From Archangium sp. (GTDB taxonomy: Bacteria; Myxococcota; Myxococcia; Myxococcales; Myxococcaceae), in the NCBI GenBank assembly GCA_030695565.1, contig JAUYRZ010000034.1, positions 1 to 64,000 on the forward strand: a stretch of DNA of 64,000 nt. Reading direction: 5' to 3'. A program made the translations under genes and the position numbers. Positions 1 to 8,451 of this stretch are shown here, one piece after another (the first letter of the stretch is position 1; the number at the start of each line of letters is the position of its first letter). Below the pieces are notes generated by a model that was not told where the DNA came from, did no database searches, and saw only the letters and a program-made list of their open reading frames with translations.

Positions 1-180
1 CGCCGCTCACCGAGCGCATTGGCCCTGTGCACTTCACGCACTGTCGGCTCAGGCGAAGAACCGCTTCGAAATCACCGGGTGGTCCTCTGGTCCTCGGTGA
101 TCTCGGTGGAAGTGGATCACCTGATCGTCGGTGGCGACAGACTTCTCGGCGGTTCGTCCCGCCCGAAGTGAGGCGAAGAT

Positions 181-207
181 GGGGGAGGACACGAAGCGCC
201 CTCCCCC
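181..207 (-). terminator. Hairpin, probable end of helicase/methyltransferase operon
   Basis: The minus strand reads GGGGGAGG, an 11-base spacer, then CCTCCCCC, a perfect 8-bp GC stem. It lies 19 bases after the stop of the small ORF at 226-366. No T-run follows, so intrinsic termination is possible but unproven. Bases 1-180 hold no coding frame I can support on either strand. Confidence 0.45.
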
Positions 208-225
208 GTCTGCTTGGCGGCGACC

Positions 226-366
226 TCAGGCTGGAACTACTTGGGGAGAAGCCCGGATTCGGACGTATTCGAACGCCTCGATTGCCCACTCATCCTCGCT
301 CGGCCTCAGTTCCCAGGCGAAGGCGATCAAGAAGTTCGTCCATCGGACTTTCCTTTCGAGATCCAT
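226..366 (-). CDS. Small hypothetical protein (46 aa) coupled to the methyltransferase gene
   Basis: The ATG overlaps the methyltransferase stop by one base (TGATG), the usual arrangement for translational re-initiation. The 46-residue product reads like real protein: rich in W, F, E and hydrophobics, with a central stretch WTNFLIAFAWELRPSEDEW followed by an acidic-aromatic segment. I recognise no family. The frame stays open upstream inside the methyltransferase gene, so frame openness alone is weak evidence. The overlap and composition are the reasons for calling it. It could be a small accessory or regulatory subunit of the defence pair, or a chance ORF in the 3' leader before the hairpin at 181-207. 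Confidence 0.4.
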   Translation of the reverse strand: MDLERKVRWTNFLIAFAWELRPSEDEWAIEAFEYVRIRASPQVVPA

Positions 367-3300
367 CAACCGCTGCGCGCAGGCTTCTTCGAGGAATCGA
401 CCTGAAGGCCGAGCGCGGGCTGGTCCGTCTTCGTCTTTCGCGGAGCCTTCGGTTTGGCCGGCTTGGCCTTCACGGGAGGGGCTGGGAGCGCTCTTGCTTC
501 TTCGGCGGCGCGGGTGGCGTTGAGGGCGAAGAGGCGATCGAGCACTTCGTCTTCGAAGCGGGTCTGAGCGGCACGCTCGTCGTCTGTTTCGGGCGTGGTG
601 TACGGCGGGACCGTGAGGTCGGCCCATCCGTAGGCCTCGAGAACCGCACGGTCGAGATCGAGGTGAAGTGCTCGCAGCGCTTCCAGTTCTGGCGTGCGGC
701 AGTTCGGATCCTTCAGCTGGTTGTAGGTGGTCGTCAGGCCTTGCGTCTTCTCCACCATGTACGTCCCGCGCGCTTCGTAGAGGCGCCGGCCGATAGCCTC
801 GAGCAACGGCCACTCCTTGCGCGGATCTGCAGCGGGGAAGGGAAAGTTCTCAAACGCCTCGGACGGGGAGTAGTTCAGGTCTTGCTTCATCGTCGACGAG
901 AGCAGCCAGGCCCATACAGACTGCATCCGCGACTGCATGACTGCAAACTGCGCCATGCGAGGCAGCGCGAAACAGTTGAGCTTGTGGGAGAAGACTCTGC
1001 CGGCGGGTTGGAACGACACCATGAGGTGCTTGGTGACGATGCAGGTGACCAGCACCTGTGGCATCTCAGCGATGGTCTCGTAGAGCGCCGGTGTCTGCTC
1101 CCCAAAGAGCCACCAGTATCGGGCCCTAATCTCGCGATTCTGAGCAAACCGCTCAGGTTTTACCAAGTCCTCGATGCGTTCGTAGAGGTCGGGCCATTTC
1201 TTCGCCTCCTCTTCACTTAGCGACAGGAACTTCTGGCCCGTTTTCGTCGGCAGATCAGAAAAGCAGATGACGTAGCGACTGAAGTCCTGCGTCGGGCTGG
1301 TGTTGACTTCCTCGCCTCCGATGTACGGGAAGATACGCTCGGCGTTGCGCGGATTCTTCTTCACGAACTCATCGCGCTCTTCGGGCGTGAGCACGAAGCC
1401 CATTCCCAGAACCACGCTTCCCTGAAAGCTGAGATTCTCGTTCGCCTTCAGCACGACCGGATCGGGCCGTTCGGGCTTTCCGCGCAGCCGCGAGTTGATC
1501 GCCGGGACCACGAGACCATCGAGCCGCCACTCGTGCTTTGTGCTCTCGAGCCCCTCCACGTTCCGCCCCTTGGCGATGTGAGCTACCGCTACTGCAACGT
1601 TCGCGAGGCCCGGCCAGAGCAGGCTCCTCGTTGCGTCGTAGATGACGCCGCCCGCATCGACGATCGCCTTCAACCCTGACGCGCGCGTGTCGCCTTGCGA
1701 GATTGTGTTGGTCGCGATGAGACCAAACGTTCCATGAGCGCAGAGCAGATCGAACGCGCGCCGGAAGAAGTGCGCCGACAGGTCTGCGTTCCCATGCGAG
1801 CCCGGGTTAATCGTCTGCAGCCAGGGGATGTACGCGTCGCCACCCGAAGCAGAGATGTTGTTCTTTCCGGCAAACGGTGGGTTCCCCACGAAGGAGTCGA
1901 ACCCGTCGCGGCCCTCGCCGAAGACTTCAGGAAACTCCAGCTCCCAGTGGAAGGGCTGCGTCGGCACGTCAGGGTGCTCGCTACGCAATTCCGCCACCAG
2001 TTCGCGGATCGCGAAGGCCCACGGCCCTGTTTCCTCCTTCGCCCCAGGCGGCGCGAGCAGATGAACCTTGCCTGACAACTGCGCCAGCAACGCCTTACGG
2101 GCCTTTTCCTTCTTCTCAGCGAAGAACGACGCCACCACCAGGTCACCGATGCCGCGCGCGACCCCCAGCGACTCCTCGGAGCGGCGGTGGAGTGACTCCA
2201 GTTCCGTGGTGTCCGGCGGGTCTCCGATGGCGTGGATCTGAATGCGCAGGTCCTCCGCCGTGCGCACCAGCTTCGCGACATGCGAGGTAAAGACCGTCGT
2301 CCACGGGCCGGCCTCTTCCTTCTCCCACGTGAAGCGGGCGATCTGCTGCTTGCTCAGCCCTACCAACGAGTCCCCGCACTTCAGCGCGTGGTCGAGGAAA
2401 GTGAACGGGTGGTCCTTCGCGAGCGTGAAGAGCCACAGCGAGAGCTTGGCCAGGTTGACCGCGAAGGGGTTCTTGTCGACGCCATACAAACAGCGCTGCG
2501 CGACGAGTCGCCGTGCACGCAGCACCACGTCTTCATCGGGTGGAACCTTCGGGGTTTCTCCGTGCCGGGCCCAGGAGTCCTTCAGCGCGTCCCCCAGGAA
2601 GCGGCAAGCCTCCACGAGGAACGCGCCAGAGCCCATTGCCGGGTCGCAGACCTTGAGCGCCAGGATCTCATTGGGGGTTGGGTTCGATCCCAGCCCCTCG
2701 ATGATCGGCCTGAGCGTCTTGCTCACGATGGGTTCGGTCAGCGAACGCGGCGTGTAGTGCGAGCCCGAACGCCTCCGCTCCTCGCCCGGCTGGAGATACA
2801 GACTTCCGAGCGGCAGCACCGAAGTCGAGGTCGGTGAGATGCGGCGATCGAGTGCAACCACCAACTCATCGACGGTCTTCGCCGCCTGCACCGCCTTGAG
2901 CGTGTTGCCGGTCACCTCAGACTCCGCCGCCTTCAGCAGCTCGCCACGCTTCTTCGAGGCCAGCAGGTCGTCGAGATTCACCACCACGTGCTTGGGCCGC
3001 AGGGACAGGGAAGGACCCGTCGCAGTCTCGAGCGCGAAGCCCATCATCGACTCGTAGACCGAGCCGATCTGCTCGACGTCGAGCGCACGATAGGAGAGCC
3101 GCTCCCCATCGAGCACGAGCAGGTTGCGCAGGACCTTCAGCACCACGCCATCAGGCACGCGAGGAATCGAGGGCAGCTTCTCTCGCTTGTCTGCTGAGAA
3201 GGCTGAACCGCGCGGCCTGCCTTCGAGGAACGGATAGCTGTTGGGATCGAAGAGCTCGCCGTGACGCTTCGGCAGCGCGAAGTCTGCGTGCGACCCGCCT

Positions 3301-4316
3301 CGATAGAGAAGGCGAAACAGCGTCACCAGCCGCGCCCAGGCTCCGAAGCGCTGATCCATCACGTCGGGGTAGCGCGACTCGTCGTCTCGCAGCGACTCGA
3401 ACAGGGCCGTGACCGAATAGTGCTGCAGGTACGTCGCCGTCTGCGGCATCAGCCCGCGGTCCTCTGCGTAGAGGACAAAGACGAGCCGGAGAATGGTGGT
3501 GAGCAAGCCGCCGTAGAGTTCGTCACTCGCTTCGGCCCGCCGAAGCTCCCGAAGCAGATTGCCCTTCACCGCGGCATCAGCCGCCTCGAACCCTCGCAAC
3601 AGCTCCTGGAGCCCAGCCAGCACCTGCTCCGCTAGCTTCGTGGAGACTTCGTTCTGGTAGCGGCGCGACTCCTTCAGAATGGTGAGCAGCCGCTGGTCCT
3701 CGGGCAACGTGAAGACCCGATCGGCATGCAACAACATCTGCAGCGCGCCGAGAATGTCGCGGCCGCTCGCTTCGCACATGTCGGCGACCTTGAACGTGGC
3801 TGAACCCGCGGTCTCTCCGCCGCTCGGCGCAAAGACCAGTCGAATTGCGTCGCCGTTCGACAACACGCCCACAGGATTTCCGGTCTCGCGCAGCAGGCGC
3901 TCGAAACGCACCTGCGGAGAGGCGTGCCAGCCCTCGGGCTTCGCGGGGAGCTCGTCGAACGAGGTGTGCGCGGCGAGTTGCTGCAACAGCACATGGCCAC
4001 CCTCAGGCAGAGGAGCCACGTGCGTCGGCCTCAACGTCTCCTGGTACTCGGCGAGCACGACGTCGAACGCCGTGCCCGGCTCGACGACGTCAGCATCACC
4101 CCAGCGCAGCAGCTCCTTGAGCAGCCTCGGCAGGCTCTCGACGAGCTGCGCGTCACCCACGAAGCGTCGAAACCACTCCTGCTCCGCCAGCAGCGCCTTG
4201 CCTCTGTTGACGTACGCGCCAGCGCGAATCAGCGCAGGAGCCGTGACCACCAGCCCGACCGGTTGAACGAAGCCGATCCAGTCCTTGTGAGTCTTGAGTT
4301 CGTAGTCGTTCGCCAT
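366..4316 (-). CDS. drmMI: Large Eco57I/PglX-like N6-adenine DNA methyltransferase (DrmMI-like)
   Basis: About 1316 aa. It should transfer methyl groups from SAM to adenine N6 in a specific DNA site, marking self DNA for a restriction-type defence. SAM-binding motif I is DPAMGSGAFLVEA near residue 559, followed by YGVDKNPFAVNLAKLSLW near 612. Catalytic motif IV is NPPF near 813. The N-terminal third has a restriction-enzyme-like patch (ERLLRETGNPVGVLSNGD) but I see no clear PD-ExK catalytic set. The C-terminal part after about 950 probably recognises the target, and a Lys/Pro/Ala-rich tail ends the protein. A GTG precedes the ATG; I start at the ATG, which has GGGGTGAG upstream. It follows the SNF2 helicase gene after 4 bases, so they are co-transcribed. 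The pair matches the first two genes of class 1 DISARM, but a stand-alone type IIG/ISP-like methyltransferase is an alternative. Confidence 0.85.
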   Translation of the reverse strand: MANDYELKTHKDWIGFVQPVGLVVTAPALIRAGAYVNRGKALLAEQEWFRRFVGDAQLVESLPRLLKELLRWGDADVVEPGTAFDVVLAEYQETLRPTHVAPLPEGGHVLLQQLAAHTSFDELPAKPEGWHASPQVRFERLLRETGNPVGVLSNGDAIRLVFAPSGGETAGSATFKVADMCEASGRDILGALQMLLHADRVFTLPEDQRLLTILKESRRYQNEVSTKLAEQVLAGLQELLRGFEAADAAVKGNLLRELRRAEASDELYGGLLTTILRLVFVLYAEDRGLMPQTATYLQHYSVTALFESLRDDESRYPDVMDQRFGAWARLVTLFRLLYRGGSHADFALPKRHGELFDPNSYPFLEGRPRGSAFSADKREKLPSIPRVPDGVVLKVLRNLLVLDGERLSYRALDVEQIGSVYESMMGFALETATGPSLSLRPKHVVVNLDDLLASKKRGELLKAAESEVTGNTLKAVQAAKTVDELVVALDRRISPTSTSVLPLGSLYLQPGEERRRSGSHYTPRSLTEPIVSKTLRPIIEGLGSNPTPNEILALKVCDPAMGSGAFLVEACRFLGDALKDSWARHGETPKVPPDEDVVLRARRLVAQRCLYGVDKNPFAVNLAKLSLWLFTLAKDHPFTFLDHALKCGDSLVGLSKQQIARFTWEKEEAGPWTTVFTSHVAKLVRTAEDLRIQIHAIGDPPDTTELESLHRRSEESLGVARGIGDLVVASFFAEKKEKARKALLAQLSGKVHLLAPPGAKEETGPWAFAIRELVAELRSEHPDVPTQPFHWELEFPEVFGEGRDGFDSFVGNPPFAGKNNISASGGDAYIPWLQTINPGSHGNADLSAHFFRRAFDLLCAHGTFGLIATNTISQGDTRASGLKAIVDAGGVIYDATRSLLWPGLANVAVAVAHIAKGRNVEGLESTKHEWRLDGLVVPAINSRLRGKPERPDPVVLKANENLSFQGSVVLGMGFVLTPEERDEFVKKNPRNAERIFPYIGGEEVNTSPTQDFSRYVICFSDLPTKTGQKFLSLSEEEAKKWPDLYERIEDLVKPERFAQNREIRARYWWLFGEQTPALYETIAEMPQVLVTCIVTKHLMVSFQPAGRVFSHKLNCFALPRMAQFAVMQSRMQSVWAWLLSSTMKQDLNYSPSEAFENFPFPAADPRKEWPLLEAIGRRLYEARGTYMVEKTQGLTTTYNQLKDPNCRTPELEALRALHLDLDRAVLEAYGWADLTVPPYTTPETDDERAAQTRFEDEVLDRLFALNATRAAEEARALPAPPVKAKPAKPKAPRKTKTDQPALGLQVDSSKKPARSG

Positions 4317-4320
4317 CACC

Positions 4321-7300
4321 TCACCCCGTCACCGGCCAGAGATAGACCAACCCCACCGGGTCAACGCGAACGGTCTTCACCTCGTAAGACTCGAGGATGC
4401 GCGCAGGCTCGGTCTTCAGCTCTTGCTCGAGCGCGGCCAACCGCTTGTGCTGGTGGTTCCTCTCACTCTGGAGCTGACGCTTCTCTTCTTCGCTGAACTC
4501 GAAGCTGGCCTGCTCGGGACTCTTGGCGACCGTTTCCGAAATGCGCTTCTTGTGCGCCTCGAGCAAGTCGCGCATCGACCGAGCCTCTCGCTCTGCCCGC
4601 AAGGCGAGGGCCTTCCGCGCGGCTGCCTCTGCTGACTGCGAGCGTGCCGTCAGTTCCGAAGACAGCTCGCTGACGTCTTGCGCCGCCTCTTGGGCCAGGT
4701 GTTTGAGGATCTCGGCGGGGGGCTTGCGGTGCTTCTCGACGGCAAGCGCCTGCTCCAGCAGCTCGAGCGTCTGCGCCTCGGCTGTGTCGCGGTAAGGCTT
4801 GAGCCCGTCTTTGCGCTTGAGAGGGTCAACCCAGGGGGCGGTGACCTGAATCAGCTCGTCGTGGAGACGGGCTGCATGACGCCCATGGATCGACAGCCGG
4901 CCGAGCAGGAGCACCCGGGGAACAGGGCTGTCGGTCATCACCACCGTGGCCCGCGAGAGGTCATCGTGCACGAAGCCCTGTGAGAGAAATCGCGCGAGGA
5001 GGCGCTGCACGACGCGGTGCTCCAGGTGCAAGTGCACCGTGCTGTTCTCCAGGCTGCCCACGTCCTTGAAGACCAGCGGGCGCAGCGGGCTCGACCGACG
5101 CCAGTCACGCAGGCGTTCTTCCGGCTTGCGCGGTTGTCGGAGCGAGTCGAGCGTCTCCTGCCAGCCTGGACCGGCATCCTTGACGTCGGCCATCTCGGGG
5201 AACTGCCAGAGACCGCCGTGCAGATCCTTCAGCGGCTCAGCGCCGAGGAGACCCAGTGACTCGTCGAGCGAGTTCCTGAGATCGTGATCGTCGAGCGCGA
5301 GCTGCTTCTTGGAGTCATCCAGGATTCGTCGAAGGCGCTCGAGTTGGGTCGCCAGCGCGTCCTGTCGCTCCCGAGAGGCTTCGAGTTCCTCCTCGACCAC
5401 CGCTTGCTGATCTCCAGCCGACTCGTCGGCCAGATCGGTGCATTGCTGGTCGATGTCCCCTCGACGGATGCCAGCGGACAAGCGCTTGCTGAGCTTCTCG
5501 TCCACGACGCGCGACAAGCTGCCGAGCTGTGCGTGAATGCGCGCCGATTTTTCCACCAACACCTGGAGCACGCGATCTTCGGATCTCTGCCGGTAGAGGA
5601 AGTAGTGGCAGTTCACGACCTCCGCGCGCTGCAGCTTCCGGTCGATGCGGCCGTTGCGCTGCTCCATTCGGCTCGGGTTCCACGGCAGGTCGAAGTGGAA
5701 GAGGTCCGAACAGTGGTTCTGCAGGTTGACGCCCTCTCGTGCCGCATCGGTGGCGATGAGGATCCGCAGCTTGTGCTTCGTCGGGTCTTCGTTGAACGCG
5801 TCGCGGAGTTCATCGCGCTTCTTCGTCGAGGCGCCGCCGCCGTGGAAGGTATCGATCCGGACGTCGACGTCACCCAGCGTGCCGAAGGCCTCGCGCAGCC
5901 GGTCGCGCAGATAGCTCATCGTGTCGACGTACTCGGTGAAGATGAGCACGCGGCGGTTGCCCCATTTCCCGTTGGTCAGGCACTCCTCGCGGATCCACGA
6001 GATGAGTCGGAGGACCTTCGCGTCGGGCAAGTGGCGATGCTTGCCAGCGATGCTCCCCATCGTCTCGAGCAGCTCCGCTTCGCGCCTCACGAACTGAGCG
6101 TCGGTCGGGGGAAGCTGCGAGAGGCCAGTCGCCATCTCCAACTGCGCGTCCTCCTCGAGCTGAAGTTCCTGCTCGGTGAGATCAGCCAACTCGTCGTCAG
6201 CGCCGGGCGCTTCGCGCAGCAATGAGAAGTCACTTGCGTCCGTCGTCGCTGCCTTCTTCGCGAGTGAGGACCGGTGCACATTGAGGGTGCGGGCGAACGC
6301 GTCCACGGAGCTGAGAAGCCGCTTCTGCAGCGAGGTCACGATCAGCATGCTTGCTGCCGCAGCCGTTTTCGTCGCCTTGGCCAGCTCGAGCCGCTGTTCT
6401 CGCAGCTCGCGGTAGTCCTGCAGGAGCTTTGGCAGTGTCAGCTCAGGCGAATCCTCAGGGAGTTCGCTGAGGTCGAACTGCACCACATTGCGCCTGGGAA
6501 ACTTCCCCGCTCCCGCTGTTCGAAGGTCTTCCTTGAGTCGACGAACCATCACTTCGTCGAGCTGTCTGGCCGTCCGGACCGGCACGCCACGACAGAAGCG
6601 TTGCGGATCGAGGATCTCCAGCAGGGCAGAAAAGGAATTGGAGTGGCCGTTATGCGGCGTGGCCGAGAGGAAGAGTCGATGCTCGAAGTGTGGCGAGAGG
6701 TCGCGCACCACCTTGGTCAGCTTCGAGTCGATGGCGTACTTCGAGCTGCTTGCTGGGGCTGCGTTGTGCGCCTCATCCAGGATGAGCATCGACCCTGGAT
6801 AGGGTGTCTGCTGGTCCATCCACGCACGGAGCGGCATCGCGTAAGCCTCATCACGGAGCAGCGCATGAGAGATGATGAAGCGGTTGTGCGTCTGCCAGGG
6901 GTTCACGCCGTAGCCGCGCTCGCGGCGGCACTTGAGGACGTAGTCACGATCGAACACCGTCATGGTGAGCCCAAAACGCTCGGCCAGCTCGTCACGCCAC
7001 TGCGTCACCACCGAGGGCGGTACTGCCACGACGACACGACGCACCTTCTGACGGAGCAGCAGCTCACGCAAAATGAGCCCGGCCTCAATCGTCTTTCCCA
7101 GGCCTACGTCGTCCGCGATGAAGAGGTTGACGCGCGGAAGGAGGAGCGCCTTGCGCAACGGCTCCACCTGGTAGGCCATCACCTCAATGCCCGCACGCCA
7201 AGGCGCTTGAAGGAAGCGCGGATCGGTGGAGGTTACGCAGTTCCAGCGAAGCGCGTGCAAGTAGGCGGAGAAACGACCTGGGCTGTCGAAGCCCCGAGCG

Positions 7301-7509
7301 GCGACCCGTTGCCACTGTGCGGGAGTGATGATCTCAGCGTCGAGTTCGCTCTCCCAAAGCACTTCAAGTGCCTGGCCCTGAGCATCGTCATCCAGACAGG
7401 AAAGACGCACGAGCGTGTCGTCTTGAGGCCCAGCAGGCGGGATGATCTCCTCGACGAGGTATTGCCGCGAGCGGACCTTCACGACGCTGCCGAGCACCAG
7501 CTGAGTCAT
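4321..7509 (-). CDS. drmD: SNF2-family helicase, DISARM DrmD-like
   Basis: About 1062 aa, cytoplasmic. A superfamily 2 DNA translocase expected to act on foreign DNA with the methyltransferase encoded downstream. Visible motifs: Walker A DDVGLGKT near residue 134, Q/Ia block AVPPSVVTQWRDEL near 163, DEAH box near 246, motif III SATPHNGH near 283, and motif VI QRNGRIDR near 620 in the second RecA lobe. A long charged coiled-coil region fills the C-terminal third, with AEREARSMRDLLEAHKKRI-type helices. Length and order match DrmD, and the drmD-drmMI order is that of class 1 DISARM. GTG precedes ATG at the start; ATG at 7509 has GGAAG upstream. RapA-like helicases share the core, so the DISARM label rests on length and neighbour. 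The divergent GtrA gene begins 41 bases away. Confidence 0.85.
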   Translation of the reverse strand: MTQLVLGSVVKVRSRQYLVEEIIPPAGPQDDTLVRLSCLDDDAQGQALEVLWESELDAEIITPAQWQRVAARGFDSPGRFSAYLHALRWNCVTSTDPRFLQAPWRAGIEVMAYQVEPLRKALLLPRVNLFIADDVGLGKTIEAGLILRELLLRQKVRRVVVAVPPSVVTQWRDELAERFGLTMTVFDRDYVLKCRRERGYGVNPWQTHNRFIISHALLRDEAYAMPLRAWMDQQTPYPGSMLILDEAHNAAPASSSKYAIDSKLTKVVRDLSPHFEHRLFLSATPHNGHSNSFSALLEILDPQRFCRGVPVRTARQLDEVMVRRLKEDLRTAGAGKFPRRNVVQFDLSELPEDSPELTLPKLLQDYRELREQRLELAKATKTAAAASMLIVTSLQKRLLSSVDAFARTLNVHRSSLAKKAATTDASDFSLLREAPGADDELADLTEQELQLEEDAQLEMATGLSQLPPTDAQFVRREAELLETMGSIAGKHRHLPDAKVLRLISWIREECLTNGKWGNRRVLIFTEYVDTMSYLRDRLREAFGTLGDVDVRIDTFHGGGASTKKRDELRDAFNEDPTKHKLRILIATDAAREGVNLQNHCSDLFHFDLPWNPSRMEQRNGRIDRKLQRAEVVNCHYFLYRQRSEDRVLQVLVEKSARIHAQLGSLSRVVDEKLSKRLSAGIRRGDIDQQCTDLADESAGDQQAVVEEELEASRERQDALATQLERLRRILDDSKKQLALDDHDLRNSLDESLGLLGAEPLKDLHGGLWQFPEMADVKDAGPGWQETLDSLRQPRKPEERLRDWRRSSPLRPLVFKDVGSLENSTVHLHLEHRVVQRLLARFLSQGFVHDDLSRATVVMTDSPVPRVLLLGRLSIHGRHAARLHDELIQVTAPWVDPLKRKDGLKPYRDTAEAQTLELLEQALAVEKHRKPPAEILKHLAQEAAQDVSELSSELTARSQSAEAAARKALALRAEREARSMRDLLEAHKKRISETVAKSPEQASFEFSEEEKRQLQSERNHQHKRLAALEQELKTEPARILESYEVKTVRVDPVGLVYLWPVTG

Positions 7510-7550
7510 CACTTCCGTTCTACCGGAACTCGCGGAGTGCAGGAGCCGCT

Positions 7551-7982
7551 ATGTTTGAAGGCGTGAAGCTGCCCGAGCGCCTCTGGAGATTCTGGGCCTC
7601 GCGCAGCCTGATGATCGGCGCGATCTCCACCACGCTCGATCTCTGCACCGGTGGGCTGGTGTTGTGGGCGGGCGGATCCACCCGGGTGGCGGCGATGAGC
7701 GGCACCACCGTCGGCTCGACCTTCAGCTACTTCGCCAACCGGCACTTTGCGTTTCAGGATCACGCAGAGCCCGTGTCGAAGTCGGGCCTCAAGTTCTTCC
7801 TGATGCAGGCGGTGCTGGGCACCCTCCACGGCCAGGTGGTGGTGTGGCTGCGTGAGGTGCTGGGCGTTCCCTACGTGGTGGCGAAGATGTCGGCCGACCT
7901 GCTGGTGGTCACCGGGCCGCAGCTGCTCATCATGAGGCACTTCATCTTTCCAAAAAAGAAGCCCGTTCCGGTGCAGCGCTGA
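7551..7982 (+). CDS. GtrA-like small membrane protein
   Basis: 143 aa with about four membrane segments and the GtrA/DPMS family pattern. These are a first helix pair around AISTTLDLCTGGLVLWAGG, the conserved SYFANRHFAF loop, then two more helices and a basic C-terminus. GtrA proteins are thought to help flip or supply lipid-linked sugars for surface glycosylation. No glycosyltransferase partner sits next to it here. Start ATG has AGGAG about 7 bases upstream. The 3' end overlaps the convergent gene at 7942-8307 by 41 bases. Confidence 0.8.
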   Translation: MFEGVKLPERLWRFWASRSLMIGAISTTLDLCTGGLVLWAGGSTRVAAMSGTTVGSTFSYFANRHFAFQDHAEPVSKSGLKFFLMQAVLGTLHGQVVVWLREVLGVPYVVAKMSADLLVVTGPQLLIMRHFIFPKKKPVPVQR

Positions 7983-8307
7983 CCACCCGATCGCTGAACA
8001 CCGCGGCCACCAGCAAGCCCATCGCGACGGCGTGTAGCAGGCCGGAGACCCCGCCCAGCACCGCGTAGATGACCCCGAGGTCGCTCGTCGATCGCCCTGA
8101 GTCGTGAAGCTTCATGGGCAGGATCGCGAAGACCGTGCGCCCCAGCAGGTCGAGCAGCAGCAACATCACCGCTGAGACCGCGGCGAGCATGGAGACCCGG
8201 GGGTGCCGGTTCCACCGCAGGATGGCCATCGACAACAACGTGACGTCGACCAGCAGCGAGGGGATGGCCGTCACCAGTGACGAGAGCACGGCAGGCAGCA
8301 TTTCCAT
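7942..8307 (-). CDS. Small hypothetical membrane protein
   Basis: 121 aa with three to four hydrophobic helices (for example LVTAIPSLLVDVTLLSMAI, AAVSAVMLLLLDLLGRTVF and GGVSGLLHAVAMGLLVAAVF) and a short polar C-terminus. No recognisable catalytic motif and no family I can name. Its end overlaps the convergent GtrA-like gene by 41 bases. Its start faces the nth remnant at 8332 across 24 bases, so the two would share a divergent promoter region. Confidence 0.6.
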   Translation of the reverse strand: MEMLPAVLSSLVTAIPSLLVDVTLLSMAILRWNRHPRVSMLAAVSAVMLLLLDLLGRTVFAILPMKLHDSGRSTSDLGVIYAVLGGVSGLLHAVAMGLLVAAVFSDRVVSAAPERASFLER

Positions 8308-8331
8308 CGAGCCAGCTTACGCTCCGAGCCC

Positions 8332-8442
8332 ATGGAAGGAGATCGCCTCACGGTCGAGGTGCTCACCCGCCTCGCGCAGAAGTATCCGAACGCGAAGTAC
8401 GAGCTGAACTGGGAGAACCCGTGGCATCGGCAGGGGCGCTAG
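8332..8442 (+). pseudogene. nth: Truncated endonuclease III (nth) N-terminal remnant
   Basis: A 36-codon ORF whose product contains LTRLAQKYPNAKYELNWENP. This matches the extreme N-terminus of endonuclease III proteins, which normally continues into the LLVATILSAQ-type helix. Here it breaks after ENP, runs WHRQGR and stops. The helix-hairpin-helix, catalytic Lys/Asp and 4Fe-4S cysteine cluster (about 180 residues) are all missing, and the next gene starts 9 bases after the stop. I infer an internal deletion that removed most of nth. Whether a full copy exists elsewhere cannot be seen. Confidence 0.65.
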
Positions 8443-8451
8443 AGTCGGCCC

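Noticed and set aside
1-225. drmA or another DISARM gene continuing at the left edge
   Set aside because: No minus-strand frame of useful length runs off the edge, and a hairpin at 181-207 intervenes. Only a few codons from a GTG near base 25 remain, too little to call.
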